Shown: piece by piece, positions 27,352 to 37,293 of the stretch
Layout: the number at the start of each line of letters is the position of its first letter
How positions within the stretch are numbered: the stretch's first letter is position 1
Source of the DNA: Myxococcales bacterium
GTDB taxonomy: Bacteria > Myxococcota_A > Polyangia > Fen-1088
Length of the DNA stretch: 64,000 nt
Assembly: GCA_022184915.1 (NCBI GenBank)
Contig: JAGTJU010000004.1
Coordinates: 666,057-730,056 of the forward strand
Direction of reading: 5' to 3'
Notes under the pieces: generated by a model
The model's database searches: none
Told to the model about the DNA's origin: nothing
What the model saw: only the letters and a program-made list of their open reading frames with translations
Made by a program: the position numbers and the translations under genes

Positions 27352-28391
27352 GCGGCCCATTGCAGGTCAAGGACGCGCTGGCCAAGGTCGTTTGCGGCCA
27401 GAACCTCGACGCCGCGCAGATGGCCCACGTGGTGGGCCTGTTCATGGACGGGGAGGCCACGCCCGGGCAGATCGGCGCTTTTCTGACCGCCCTGCGCATG
27501 AAGGGCGAAACGGTGGACGAGGTCGTTGGGGCCGCGCAGGCGATGCGGGAGCGGATGGTGCGGGTCGCCTTCGATGCCCCCGTGGTGTTGGATACCTGCG
27601 GGACGGGCGGCGACGGTTCGGGCACCGTGAACGTCTCGACCCTCGCGACGCTGCTGGTGGCAGCCTGCGGCGTTCCCGTGGCCAAACACGGCAACCGGGC
27701 GCTTTCGTCGCGGTCTGGCTCTCACGACGTGCTCGAAGCCCTCGGCGTCAACCCCGCGCCCAGCAAAGCCGAAGCCGAGCTGTGTCTACGCGAAGCCGGT
27801 GTAGCCTTTTTGTTTGCGCCGCTCTTCCACGGGGCGACCAAGGCCGTCGCGCAGGTCCGGCGAGAGCTGGGCTTCCGCACTGTGTTCAACGTCCTGGGTC
27901 CGCTCACGAATCCGGCGGGGGCGCGGTTTCACCTCAACGGGGTCTTCGCAGCCGATCGGGTGAGCTTCCTGGCTGAAGCCCACCGCAAGCTGGGCGCGGT
28001 GCGCGCCCTCGTGGTCCACGGGCACGGTGGGCTTGACGAGATCGCCACGGCGGGAGCCACGCAGGTGGCGGAGCTCCGGGAGGGTGTCGTTTCGACCTAC
28101 GAGCTGCGTCCTGCCGATTTCGGCCTTGCCGAGCACGACCCGAGCGGGCTCGCGGGGGGGACGCCCGAGGTCAATGCCGCTCTGCTACTCGAGACCCTGC
28201 AGGGCAAACCCGGCGCGATCCGCGCGGCCGCGGTCATGACGGCGGGTGCGGCCTTGTACGTCGGCGGAGGGGCGACGTCGTTGACAGAGGGGGCACAATG
28301 CGCCGCTGAGGCCCTCGACGGGGGTCGCGCACTCGGGGTGTTGACAAGGCTGCGCGCCCTCGTACCTCACGTCCCAACGGGAGCCAAGTAA
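27348..28391 (+). CDS. trpD: anthranilate phosphoribosyltransferase
   Basis: 347 aa. Transfers phosphoribose from PRPP to anthranilate. Family marks: [17 protein letters not shown] (PRPP loop, about residues 82-98), [21 protein letters not shown], and the [37 protein letters not shown] segment with the conserved VRRELG and GPLTNP. GTG start overlaps the trpG stop. Length is normal for the family. Confidence 0.96.
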   Translation: MSGPLQVKDALAKVVCGQNLDAAQMAHVVGLFMDGEATPGQIGAFLTALRMKGETVDEVVGAAQAMRERMVRVAFDAPVVLDTCGTGGDGSGTVNVSTLATLLVAACGVPVAKHGNRALSSRSGSHDVLEALGVNPAPSKAEAELCLREAGVAFLFAPLFHGATKAVAQVRRELGFRTVFNVLGPLTNPAGARFHLNGVFAADRVSFLAEAHRKLGAVRALVVHGHGGLDEIATAGATQVAELREGVVSTYELRPADFGLAEHDPSGLAGGTPEVNAALLLETLQGKPGAIRAAAVMTAGAALYVGGGATSLTEGAQCAAEALDGGRALGVLTRLRALVPHVPTGAK

Positions 28392-28394
28392 GCC

Positions 28395-29192
28395 ATGGCC
28401 AGTTCTGGCAGCCAGATCCTCGACGACATCCTGGCGCGCACACGTGCCGACCTGGAGCTCAGGCGGGCGTCCGTGTCGCTCGAAAGCCTCCACCAGCGTG
28501 CCGCCTCGAGATCCCCTGCCCGCAGCCTGGCAAAGGCCCTGCGGAAGCCAGGGCGTGTCACGTGCATTTCGGAAGTGAAGCGCCGCTCGCCGTCTGCCGG
28601 CTGGATTCGCGAAAACGCCGACGCCGTGGCGATCGCACAGGCCTATGAGGCTGCCGGCGCAGCCGCCATTTCCGTGCTCACGGACGGCCCCTTCTTCGGC
28701 GGCACATTGGACGACTTGTCGCGGGTCAAGGCGGCGGTGGGCCTGCCGATACTCCGAAAGGACTTCATCGTGGATCCGTTTCAGGTCATCGAAGCACGGG
28801 CCGCGGGGGCCGATGCCATTTTGCTGATTGTTGCAGCGCTCTCGGATGACTCGATGCGCGGCCTGCTTTTGTTGGCGGAAGCACAGGGGATGGACGTGCT
28901 CGTCGAAGCCCACGACGAAGAGGAAGTCGTCCGGGCGCTGGCCGTGGGTGCCGAGATCGTGGGCATCAATCACCGGGACCTACGCACCTTCACAATGGAC
29001 ATGGATTTGGCGCTGCGCATGCGTCCCCGGGTGCCCGCCGAACGCATCATCGTGGCAGAGTCGGGCCTCAAAACGCCGGCCGACGTGGCGCGCATGAAGG
29101 CAGGGGAAATCGACGCGATCCTCGTCGGTGAAGGACTGATGCGGCAGCCGGATCCGGGCGCCGCGCTGAAGGAACTGCTGGCGGCGGCATGA
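28395..29192 (+). CDS. trpC: indole-3-glycerol-phosphate synthase
   Basis: 265-aa TIM-barrel enzyme closing the indole ring. Conserved features: SEVKRRSPSAGWI (catalytic Lys and Glu region), SVLTDGPFFGG, LRKDFIVDPFQV with catalytic Lys, INHRDLRTFTMD (Asn at the active site) and AESGLKTPADV. ATG 28395 lies 3 nt after the trpD stop. The stop overlaps trpF by 4 nt. Confidence 0.96.
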   Translation: MASSGSQILDDILARTRADLELRRASVSLESLHQRAASRSPARSLAKALRKPGRVTCISEVKRRSPSAGWIRENADAVAIAQAYEAAGAAAISVLTDGPFFGGTLDDLSRVKAAVGLPILRKDFIVDPFQVIEARAAGADAILLIVAALSDDSMRGLLLLAEAQGMDVLVEAHDEEEVVRALAVGAEIVGINHRDLRTFTMDMDLALRMRPRVPAERIIVAESGLKTPADVARMKAGEIDAILVGEGLMRQPDPGAALKELLAAA

Positions 29193-29821
29193 GTTTCATC
29201 ATCAAGGTCTGTGGTGTCACCCGGCCCGAGGACGCCGAGGTAGCCGTGGCCGAAAAGGTTGATGCCATCGGGCTCAACTTCTGGCGCGGCTCAAAGCGCT
29301 ACGTCGACGACGATCGCGCCCGTGAGATCTTGTCTGTGCTACCGCCCAACGTCCTCAAGGTGGGGGTCTTCGTCAACGCGCACCCTCTCGTGGTGGAAGA
29401 GACTTCGGCCGACCTCAAGCTGGATCGCATTCAGCTGCACGGCGACGAGCGGGTGGGTGATTGGGCTCACATCGGCAGCCGGAAGCTGATCCGCGCCTTG
29501 CGCGTGATCGACGAGGCCTCTTTGAAAGAGGGGCTCGGCTGGGATGCGGGACTCTATATCTGCGACGCCTACGCCGACGGCTACGGCGGCTCGGGCAAAC
29601 CGGCACCCTGGGACCTCATTGCCGAACGGGCGCCGCGGCCCTTCCTCTTGGCAGGGGGACTCACACCGGAAAACGTCGTGGCAGGGATGGAGGCCACGCG
29701 GCCGAACGGCGTCGACGTCGCCAGTGGCGTGGAGAGTGAACCCGGCATCAAGGATCACGGCCGCCTGCGGGCGTTCATCCGCACAGCACGGCAAGCCTCG
29801 CGCACGTTGGGGTTACGCTGA
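29189..29821 (+). CDS. trpF: phosphoribosylanthranilate isomerase
   Basis: 210-aa TIM-barrel enzyme. The catalytic Cys lies in IKVCGVTRPEDA (Cys7 region) and the general-acid Asp in CDAYADGYGGSGKPAPWDL. Further signature blocks are GLNFWRGSKRYV, GVFVNAHPL, QLHGDE, LLAGGLTPENV and GVDVASGVESEPGIKDH. ATG overlaps the trpC stop (ATGA). It is the last gene of the trp cluster; trpB and trpA, which usually follow, are not in this window. Confidence 0.95.
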   Translation: MSFIIKVCGVTRPEDAEVAVAEKVDAIGLNFWRGSKRYVDDDRAREILSVLPPNVLKVGVFVNAHPLVVEETSADLKLDRIQLHGDERVGDWAHIGSRKLIRALRVIDEASLKEGLGWDAGLYICDAYADGYGGSGKPAPWDLIAERAPRPFLLAGGLTPENVVAGMEATRPNGVDVASGVESEPGIKDHGRLRAFIRTARQASRTLGLR

Positions 29822-29831
29822 GCGCTGCGGC

Positions 29832-30467
29832 TCAGGTCATGATCACACGGCTCGCCGGGCCGCGGCCTTCCCTGAGGATCTGCACCCAGTCGTCGACCAG
29901 GCTCACCACGGTCGAGGGCGGACCTGACAACGGACCCGCATCCAGAATGAGATCAAGCTCGTTACCAAACTCGGCGTTGATGTCGGCGGCGGTGGTCAGC
30001 ACCTGGCCATCGCGGGCCTTCGCCGTGGCCGTGAGGATGGGGCGTCCCAGACGCCACAAAATCTTCTCGCACAGCGGATAGTCGGGGATGCGCACGCCAA
30101 TCGTGTTGCGCTCGGGGTTCAAGTACGGATTGGGGACGCGGGGCGACGCACCGAGCTCGACGCAGTAGGGCCCCGGGAAGATACGCGTGAGCACACGGTA
30201 GCTGTTGCCGGTGATCTTCGCCCAGCGAGCCACTTCACCCAAGTCGGGCAACAAGAAGGTGAGAGGTCGCCTCACGGCATCGATGCCGCGCATGGCGTGA
30301 ATGCGGTCCACAGCTTCGGCGCAATCGAGCGCACAACCAATCCCGTACAGCGTATCGGTCGGCAGCGCGATCACGCCGCCGCCCTCGAGAACCTTCACGG
30401 TCTGCGCGATCGCCGCTTCCCCCGGGTCCGAGGGTGCCACCTCCAAAACAGACGCCACGATGCTCAT
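29832..30467 (-). CDS. Sua5/YciO/YrdC-family protein (YciO-like)
   Basis: 211 aa. Members bind L-threonine, bicarbonate and ATP to make threonylcarbamoyl-AMP for tRNA t6A; the YciO branch has less certain function. Visible blocks: GGVIALPTDTLYGIGCAL, RRPLTFLLPDLGEVARWA, IFPGPYCVELGAS, NPERNTIGVRIPDYP and TATAKARDGQ. The KRxR/PLTFLL form and the IPDYP block are closer to E. coli YciO than to TsaC/YrdC. AAGG 6 nt before ATG 30467 supports this start. Converges with trpF across 10 nt. Confidence 0.87.
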   Translation of the reverse strand: MSIVASVLEVAPSDPGEAAIAQTVKVLEGGGVIALPTDTLYGIGCALDCAEAVDRIHAMRGIDAVRRPLTFLLPDLGEVARWAKITGNSYRVLTRIFPGPYCVELGASPRVPNPYLNPERNTIGVRIPDYPLCEKILWRLGRPILTATAKARDGQVLTTAADINAEFGNELDLILDAGPLSGPPSTVVSLVDDWVQILREGRGPASRVIMT

Positions 30468-30562
30468 GAGACCTTCGTATCCCCCAGTCCTTCGTTCCAA
30501 CCGGCGCGCTCTTTACCCCTTGAGCTCCGGCCTGGCAAGGGCTCGAAAGACCCGGCACGTGA

Positions 30563-32698
30563 ATGGCACTTCTTTGCTTGAGAATGCCCTTGTCCCGTGT
30601 TGAATTTGCAGCCTCCGTGAAGCGTCTGGCCGCGTTTGCTCGTATGCTCCTGGGCCTCGGCGCGTGTGCGAGTCTATCGGCTCACGCGTGGGCCGAGGCC
30701 CAGGTCCCCGCTGCCCGCGTTCACGTACGCATCGATGGACCCGTGGCGTTCGTGTCCGTCGAACGCGAGCTTGCCGTGGGCGTGTACCGGCCCAAAGCCG
30801 GGGCTCGTGTTTCTGTCTTCGACTTCGCCTTGCCCGAGGGGGCTTCGGGGCTCACCGTCGAACTCGGTACGCCCGAGGCCCGTGTGGCTCCGTGGCCGGC
30901 TCTGACGTCGCCCCCTGTCGTTCCCCCACTCGCACGGCAGGCTCCCCGAGACGCTTCGGCCGCAGTTCGCGTGGCCTTCGAGGGGCTTCGCGAGAGCGAG
31001 CATGTGACGGTTCGTTACGCATTTTCCCTGCCGCTTGCCTGTGAGGAGGGGGCTTGGACTCTTCGTATGCCGGGCGCTGTAGACCTGGCGCCGGCAGCGG
31101 CGACCGTTTCGCTCGACGTGGCGTTGCCCTCGGCGCTACGGCTTGCGAGCTGGCAGTTCGCGGGACGAGACTTGCCTGTGCCTGGGTCCGCACGCCGCCG
31201 CCTCCAGGCGACGGCGGAGGCCAGCGCGCACGCGTCGTGGGCCTTGTCCTTCGTGTTGCGTGACCCCCGCACGCCGGCGGCCTCTGCCATGGCTGTTCGC
31301 TTTCGAGCGCCCGCCTCGCGCGCGGTGGGCGCGCAAGGGTTCGTGGCCACCTGTCGCGGGCAGGGCCTTCCGCAGGGCCGCCCTCCCGGCGCCGTGCTCG
31401 CGCTGGTCGATGGCTCTCGCAGCGTGGGTGTCGCGGGGCTTTCCCTCGAACGGGAGTTCGTCACGGCGTTCATGGAGGCCTTGCCTGCGGGGGTGCCCTG
31501 GAACGCCCTGCTCTTCGCGCAGCGATCCACGCCCGTGTTCCCCGTGTTCCGCCTGCCCACGCGGGAGTCGCTGGCCCAATTTGCGGGGGCCCTCGAACCC
31601 AGCCGCCTCGCCAATGGCACCGACTGGCGGGGGGCCGTGGCGGCCGCCACGCAGGCCCTCGGTGCCCCTGGGGCTCCGCCCACGTCGTGCGCGGAGCCGC
31701 CGTGGCTGCTCGTGGTGGGCGATGCTTCGCTGCCGGACGGGCTGCGGCCCGAGGCAGGGGTTGCTGCAGGCGGACCCGCGAGGGAAAGGTGCCTCCGCGT
31801 GGCCGCGGTGGTTCTGCGCCCCGAGGGCGACGAGGCGCCACACCCCCTCGGGAGCGCGGCCTACAGGGCCCTTCCCGAGGCCTTCGGGGGGCTTTACCGT
31901 TCCCTACGGCCTCCCGGCGTCAATGCGGCTGCGACGCGGCTGGCGAAGGAGATGTCGGGGGCGGAAGGGGACTGGTTTGGCTTGGCCTGGAACCCGGGCG
32001 GTGTCGAGGGCCCGCCGCATCTGTCTCCGGGTGCCGGTACCGCACGGCTCTGGCCCCGGCAACGCCCGTGGCCCCGGCAGGTCGTATACCGCAGCGAAGG
32101 CCACCTCGGCCGCGTGCCGCTTCGGACGCTGCCGGATCCGATTGCCTGGCCCGTATCGAACGGGCTTGCTGTGGCGACGGTCCTCGGGTTTGACGACGGA
32201 AGGGGGGGGCGCTCGTGGGTGTGGCGGCTGCCGCCTGCGGACGCGGAGGGAGCGCCGGTGGGAGACCTCGAGCGCTCCGTCGTTCACAATGCGCTGTCGC
32301 TCGCCTACCTGCCGCGGGCTCGGGCCTGCTACCTCAACCGCAGAGCCAACGCGCCGGGGGCCCGGTCACTTACGGGGCGCGTTCGTCTTGCGCTCGACCT
32401 CGAGCGTGGGGAGATGTTGGGGGCGCGGGTGCTGGCGTCGACCTTGGGGCACCCCGAAATCGAGGCCTGCCTGACTCAGGCCGCCTACGCTCTCACCATC
32501 CCCAGGCCCGTGGGGCGCGACGCCCCCACGCTGGCGATCCTGAACCTCGTCTTTCGGCCGACGACCGAGGTCCCGGAGGGTGGGGTGGCCCCAGACGCGT
32601 CGGCTTTCGACCAGGACATCGAACTGCTCCTCGAGCCGCTCCGCCGCCGCGGCGAGCTGGACCTCGACGCCCAGGGAGGGGAAAATCGGTCGAAATGA
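30563..32698 (+). CDS. secreted VIT/VWA-like protein with AgmX/PglI-like C-terminal tail
   Basis: About 711 aa, function unknown. Signal peptide (LLGLGACASLSAHAWA), then a beta-rich N-terminal region resembling VIT domains (about residues 45-230). A von Willebrand A-like domain follows, with a MIDAS-type DGSRS starting at Asp283 and a threonine block NGTDWRGAV (about 352). The last 100 residues (ARACYLNRR, then LTGRVRLALDLERGEMLGARV, IEACLTQAA, FRPT) match in pattern the AgmX/PglI C-terminal (TonB-like) domain seen in myxobacteria, where it follows gliding or secretion-type proteins. The start is uncertain: GTG at 30617 would give a more compact signal peptide. A hairpin terminator follows the stop. 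Confidence 0.7.
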   Translation: MALLCLRMPLSRVEFAASVKRLAAFARMLLGLGACASLSAHAWAEAQVPAARVHVRIDGPVAFVSVERELAVGVYRPKAGARVSVFDFALPEGASGLTVELGTPEARVAPWPALTSPPVVPPLARQAPRDASAAVRVAFEGLRESEHVTVRYAFSLPLACEEGAWTLRMPGAVDLAPAAATVSLDVALPSALRLASWQFAGRDLPVPGSARRRLQATAEASAHASWALSFVLRDPRTPAASAMAVRFRAPASRAVGAQGFVATCRGQGLPQGRPPGAVLALVDGSRSVGVAGLSLEREFVTAFMEALPAGVPWNALLFAQRSTPVFPVFRLPTRESLAQFAGALEPSRLANGTDWRGAVAAATQALGAPGAPPTSCAEPPWLLVVGDASLPDGLRPEAGVAAGGPARERCLRVAAVVLRPEGDEAPHPLGSAAYRALPEAFGGLYRSLRPPGVNAAATRLAKEMSGAEGDWFGLAWNPGGVEGPPHLSPGAGTARLWPRQRPWPRQVVYRSEGHLGRVPLRTLPDPIAWPVSNGLAVATVLGFDDGRGGRSWVWRLPPADAEGAPVGDLERSVVHNALSLAYLPRARACYLNRRANAPGARSLTGRVRLALDLERGEMLGARVLASTLGHPEIEACLTQAAYALTIPRPVGRDAPTLAILNLVFRPTTEVPEGGVAPDASAFDQDIELLLEPLRRRGELDLDAQGGENRSK

Positions 32699-32706
32699 CC
32701 CCAAGT

Positions 32707-32726
32707 CCGCCCCCAGGGCGGGTTTT
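32707..32726 (+). terminator. Rho-independent terminator after the VWA-like gene
   Basis: 6-bp perfect GC stem (32707-32712 with 32716-32721), 3-nt loop, then G and TTTT. It sits 9 nt past the stop codon, just upstream of the rplC promoter. Confidence 0.65.
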
Positions 32727-32732
32727 CGGCGC

Positions 32733-32761
32733 TTGACGCCTGGAAGACGCAAGACTATAAC
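32733..32761 (+). promoter_or_regulatory. strong sigma-70-type promoter for rplC
   Basis: TTGACG (32733-32738), exact 17-bp spacer, TATAAC (32756-32761): 5 of 6 at each box. Expected transcript start near 32768 with a leader of about 43 nt; GGAG is 11 nt before the ATG. The best promoter in the window. Confidence 0.8.
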
Positions 32762-32810
32762 TTGCCGCCCTTACGGCACTTTCGCATTCGTCCCCGGAGA
32801 TTTCTGATCC

Positions 32811-33578
<768 letters not shown>

Positions 33579-33613
33579 GCTCTTCCGCGCTCGCCGGGCC
33601 AACATGCTGGCCC

Positions 33614-33649
33614 CACCAAAGCCCGCCTCGTCGCGGGCTTTGGTGTTTT
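33614..33649 (+). terminator. strong Rho-independent terminator after rplC
   Basis: 13-bp perfect stem (33614-33626 with 33633-33645), 6-nt loop CTCGTC, followed by TTTTC. It ends the one-gene rplC unit. Confidence 0.92.
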
Positions 33650-33684
33650 CGGTGGGCGCCCTCTCTTCGTAGGAATGTTCCTTC

Positions 33685-34293
33685 GTGTCGCGCTTGAAAG
33701 ACCGTTCGTCTCGCCACGACGCCTTCTTCAGGAAGGCGCGCGAGCAGGGTTTTGCCGCCCGTGCGGTCTTCAAGCTGGAGGACATCGACAAAAAGCTTGG
33801 GCTGCTGCGTGCCGGTGACCGTGTGCTGGACCTCGGCTGCCGACCGGGCTCGTGGTTGCAGTACGCTGGACAGCGGGTGGGGGCACACGGAAAGCTCGTA
33901 GGTATCGACCGGCTGCCGATGCCCAGCGAGATCCCCAACGCACGCATCGTCATTGCGGATCTCTACGAGATCACCGACGAGGTGCTGGTGGGCGATCTCG
34001 GGGCGTTCGACGTGGTGCTCTCCGACATGGCCCCCGACACCACGGGAATCAAGTCCACCGATCAGGCCCGCTCGGCCGCGCTCGTCGAAGAAGCGCTCAA
34101 CCGCGCGTCACGCTTGCTCGCGCCCGGCGGCGCCTTCGTGGCCAAGATATTCCAGGGGCCCGACGTGGAGCTGCTGCGGAAACGCATGCAAACCTTTTTC
34201 GCCACGGTCAAGCTGGTCAAGCCCGAAGCCTCCCGCAAGATCAGCACCGAGGTGTACCTGGCGGGGAAGGGCTTCGCGCCCGCTTCCACATGA
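33685..34293 (+). CDS. rlmE: 23S rRNA 2'-O-ribose U2552 methyltransferase (RlmE/FtsJ)
   Basis: 202 aa, usual size. SAM-dependent methylation of U2552 in the A-loop, late in 50S assembly. The SAM motif DLGCRPGSWLQYA is near residue 50. The K-D-K-E catalytic set is present in AVFKLEDID (Lys), LSDMAPDTTG (Asp), VAKIFQG (Lys) and STEVYL (Glu). GTG start at 33685 (MSRLKDRSSRHD N-terminus). Placed 40 nt after the rplC terminator, so it is transcribed separately, possibly with mutL. Confidence 0.95.
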   Translation: MSRLKDRSSRHDAFFRKAREQGFAARAVFKLEDIDKKLGLLRAGDRVLDLGCRPGSWLQYAGQRVGAHGKLVGIDRLPMPSEIPNARIVIADLYEITDEVLVGDLGAFDVVLSDMAPDTTGIKSTDQARSAALVEEALNRASRLLAPGGAFVAKIFQGPDVELLRKRMQTFFATVKLVKPEASRKISTEVYLAGKGFAPAST

Positions 34294-34345
34294 CCAGACT
34301 GCTTTCGCACGCGTCTTCTGCCTCTATCTGGTAACGTCCGCCCCG

Positions 34346-36226
34346 ATGACGGTTGCCCCATCCAGCCGCCCTCGCATCATCAAGCTGCCACCCACGCTGG
34401 TCGATCAGATCGCTGCGGGCGAGGTGGTGGAGCGGGCCGCCTCCGTCGTCAAAGAGCTCTGCGAAAACAGCCTCGACGCCGGAGCGCGCCGGATCGATGT
34501 GGAGATCGAGGGGGGCGGGCGCAGCTTGATCCGTGTGGTGGACGATGGCTGCGGTCTGTCGCCCGACGAGGCCCGCCTGGCTCTCGAGCGCCATGCCACC
34601 TCGAAGATCAGCCGCGCCGAAGATCTCTGGGGCGTGGAGACCTTCGGGTTTCGGGGGGAAGCCTTGCCTTCGATCGCGTCCGTTTCCAGGCTTCGGCTTG
34701 GCAGCCGGCCGGTCGACGCTGACGAAGGGTTCGTGCTGCGCATCGAGGCGGGCGTTGAGACCGAAGCGCGCGCCGCAGGCATGCCTACGGGCACCCAAAT
34801 CGAGGTGCGCGACCTCTTCTTCAACACGCCGGCTCGGCTCAAATTTCAGAAAACCGAGAGTACCGAAGCAGGGAACGTATCCGAGTCCTTGCTGCGCCTG
34901 GCTCTGGCCAATCCCGATGTTCACTTTCGGTTGCGTACCAACGGGCGCGTAGCTCTGGACTTACCCCCTCACCGTGACCTCGCAGAGCGCGTTCGAGCGG
35001 CTCTTGCCCGTCGGGGCGCCGGTGTCTTGCACGAGGCTGTGGGCGACGAAAATGGGGTATGCGTTCACGCCTTCCTGGGGGGCCCGGAATGCGCATCGAC
35101 GACGGCGCGCAACACCTTTCTCTTCGTGGGGCGTCGCTTCGTGCGGGACCGCTCGTTGCTCCAGGCCGTGTGCATGGGCTACGGCGAGCTCCTCGAACGG
35201 GGGCGCTACCCCTTGGCGGTGTTGTTCGTGGACGTGCCCGGTGAAGACCTCGACGTCAACGTGCACCCGCAGAAGCTGGAGGTGCGTTTCGCCAACCCGC
35301 AGCCTGTGTATGGAGCTGTTCGGCATGTCATCGGCGCGTCCTTGGCGCGGGCGCCGTTTCTCGAGCTCGAGAGCCGAAAAGCCCACTCCCTGGCACCAGG
35401 AAGGGGGGGCAAGGGAGCCCTGCCCATGGCCCGGGAGGGCAGCTACGACGGGCGGGCTGCCGCTGAACGAAGCCGCATGTCCGCGGGCAGCCGGGCGGCC
35501 GATCCCGTAGACCTCGACCGTTTGTTTCATCCTCGTTCGGCAGAAGGCCCGCTCGAGGCCCCTCAGCCGGCAAAGGCGGTGCTCCCGACGCAAGCCCAGC
35601 TGCCGGTGGTATCCGCGCCCCCGCCCCCCTCCGGCGTTGCGGGGCTTGCGAGCCTGCGCTACCTGGGAACGCTTGCGCGGACGTATTTGCTGCTCGAGAC
35701 GGAGGAGGGAGGTCTGTGCCTCGTCGACCAGCACGCGGCTCACGAGAGGGTGCTCTTCCAAAAACTGCGGACGGCATGCGAGGCCCGCGACGTGCCGAGA
35801 CAGCGCCTGCTTTTTCCGATTCCCATCGAGCTCGACGAGGCCCGGCTGGCAACCGTGGGTGAGGCCCAGGACACGCTCCAGACTCTGGGGTTCGAGCTCG
35901 AGGCGTTTGGCCTCAAGACGGCCCTGGTGCGCGCGGTTCCCGAGCTGCTCGCCCACGTCGACCCGAAACCCATGCTCCGCGACGTGCTCGACCGTTTGGC
36001 GGAAGGAGAAGCCCCCACGCTGGCGCCCGCCGAGCTCGAGCGGGTGCTTTCCACTTTGGCGTGCCACAGCGCCACGCGTGCCGGCGATGTGCTCGATCCG
36101 CCCCGCGTGGCAGGCCTCCTGGCCGAGCTCGACGCCGTGGATTGGCGCTCTCACTGCCCACACGGGCGTCCCGTTCTCGTGCGGTTACCGCTCGCGGAAC
36201 TCGAGCGCCGCTTCGGCCGAACATGA
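34346..36226 (+). CDS. mutL: DNA mismatch repair protein MutL
   Basis: 626 aa. GHKL ATPase N-terminus with IAAGEVVERAASVVKELCENSLDAGA, DDGCGL, RHATSKI and GFRGEALPSIASV, then the DLFFNTPARLKFQK block. After a variable linker (about 350-430) the C-terminal domain carries DQHAAHER (Asp461 on), ACHSATRAGD and CPHGRP, the metal-site motifs of endonuclease-type MutL. The DQHA(X)2E(X)4E motif ends in Gln472 in place of Glu. ATG 34346; the frame runs back into rlmE but is not coding there. Stop overlaps miaA by 4 nt, a familiar mutL-miaA pairing. Confidence 0.95.
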   Translation: MTVAPSSRPRIIKLPPTLVDQIAAGEVVERAASVVKELCENSLDAGARRIDVEIEGGGRSLIRVVDDGCGLSPDEARLALERHATSKISRAEDLWGVETFGFRGEALPSIASVSRLRLGSRPVDADEGFVLRIEAGVETEARAAGMPTGTQIEVRDLFFNTPARLKFQKTESTEAGNVSESLLRLALANPDVHFRLRTNGRVALDLPPHRDLAERVRAALARRGAGVLHEAVGDENGVCVHAFLGGPECASTTARNTFLFVGRRFVRDRSLLQAVCMGYGELLERGRYPLAVLFVDVPGEDLDVNVHPQKLEVRFANPQPVYGAVRHVIGASLARAPFLELESRKAHSLAPGRGGKGALPMAREGSYDGRAAAERSRMSAGSRAADPVDLDRLFHPRSAEGPLEAPQPAKAVLPTQAQLPVVSAPPPPSGVAGLASLRYLGTLARTYLLLETEEGGLCLVDQHAAHERVLFQKLRTACEARDVPRQRLLFPIPIELDEARLATVGEAQDTLQTLGFELEAFGLKTALVRAVPELLAHVDPKPMLRDVLDRLAEGEAPTLAPAELERVLSTLACHSATRAGDVLDPPRVAGLLAELDAVDWRSHCPHGRPVLVRLPLAELERRFGRT

Positions 36227-37185
36227 GCACCGGCCCCAACGCTTTCCCGGACCCCGTGCCCCGCGTGGTGGCGATCGTGGGACCGACGGCCTCGGGCAAG
36301 AGCGATCTCGGCATGGCCCTCGCAAAGGCCTGGCCCGAAGGCGCGGAGATCGTTTGTTGTGACTCGATGCAGGTCTACACCGGCTTGGATATCGGCACGG
36401 GAAAACCCACAACCGATGACCGGACGAGCATTCCTCACCACCTGCTCGACGTGGCGCGGCCCGACGAAGCGTTTCACGCGGGGGCGTGGGCGCGGTGTGC
36501 GGGGCAGGTCATCGCCGGCATCACCGCGCGGGGACGGCTGCCAGTGATCGTGGGCGGCACGGGGCTTTACTTCCGGGCCCTCACCCGGGGCCTCTTCGAG
36601 GCGCCGCCGCCCGATGCGGGTATCCGGTCCCGTCACCAAGCCGAAGCCGCCCGGGGGGGCGTACCGGCGTTGCACGCCCGCTTGGCGGGCATCGATCCTG
36701 ACGCGGCGGCAAAGATCGCTCCGAACGATCTCGTCCGGACGAGCCGCGCCCTCGAGGTGTGGGAGCAGACGGGCCGCCCCATTACGGCGCTGTGGCGAGA
36801 GGCTGCCGCCGTTCCGCCCTTGCGTTGTTTTCGGGTGGTTTATGACAAGCCTTCCGATGAGCTCCGGGGGCTCATCGATCGTCGGGTCGACACCATGATG
36901 GCGATGGGCTTTCTCGACGAGGTACGCGGGCTCTGGGCCCAGGGATTCCGCGAGGCCCGGGCGCTCGGGGGCCTTGGCTACAAACAGCTGGGGGAGCACC
37001 TGGCGGGAGCCTGTGACCTGTCCTCTGCCATCGCCGAAACCAAACGCGTCACGGTGGCCTACGCCCGCCGGCAGCGCACGTGGTTTCGCCAGGAGCCAGG
37101 ATTGCGCGTGACGGCATCACCGCCGCTTGCCGACATCATGACCCAGATCCGGGCTTTCTTCGAAGGGTGTGACGACCCGCTCTGA
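36223..37185 (+). CDS. miaA: tRNA dimethylallyltransferase
   Basis: 320 aa. Adds the dimethylallyl group to N6 of A37 in tRNAs reading UNN codons. P-loop GPTASGKSDL (about residues 19-28), DSMQVYTGLDIGTGKP, HHLLDVARPDE, PVIVGGTGLYFRAL and the YARRQRTWFRQ C-terminal element are all present. ATG overlaps the mutL stop (ATGA), indicating translational coupling. Confidence 0.96.
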   Translation: MSTGPNAFPDPVPRVVAIVGPTASGKSDLGMALAKAWPEGAEIVCCDSMQVYTGLDIGTGKPTTDDRTSIPHHLLDVARPDEAFHAGAWARCAGQVIAGITARGRLPVIVGGTGLYFRALTRGLFEAPPPDAGIRSRHQAEAARGGVPALHARLAGIDPDAAAKIAPNDLVRTSRALEVWEQTGRPITALWREAAAVPPLRCFRVVYDKPSDELRGLIDRRVDTMMAMGFLDEVRGLWAQGFREARALGGLGYKQLGEHLAGACDLSSAIAETKRVTVAYARRQRTWFRQEPGLRVTASPPLADIMTQIRAFFEGCDDPL

Positions 37186-37293
37186 GCCCCTTCGCCCGGG
37201 CGACGCCCGTTGCGCGCCGGAATCCCACGACGGGACTTGTCATCCGGCCCGAAGCGCCCCAGTATTCCCCCTTCTTTCCCGCGGAAACCGTGT

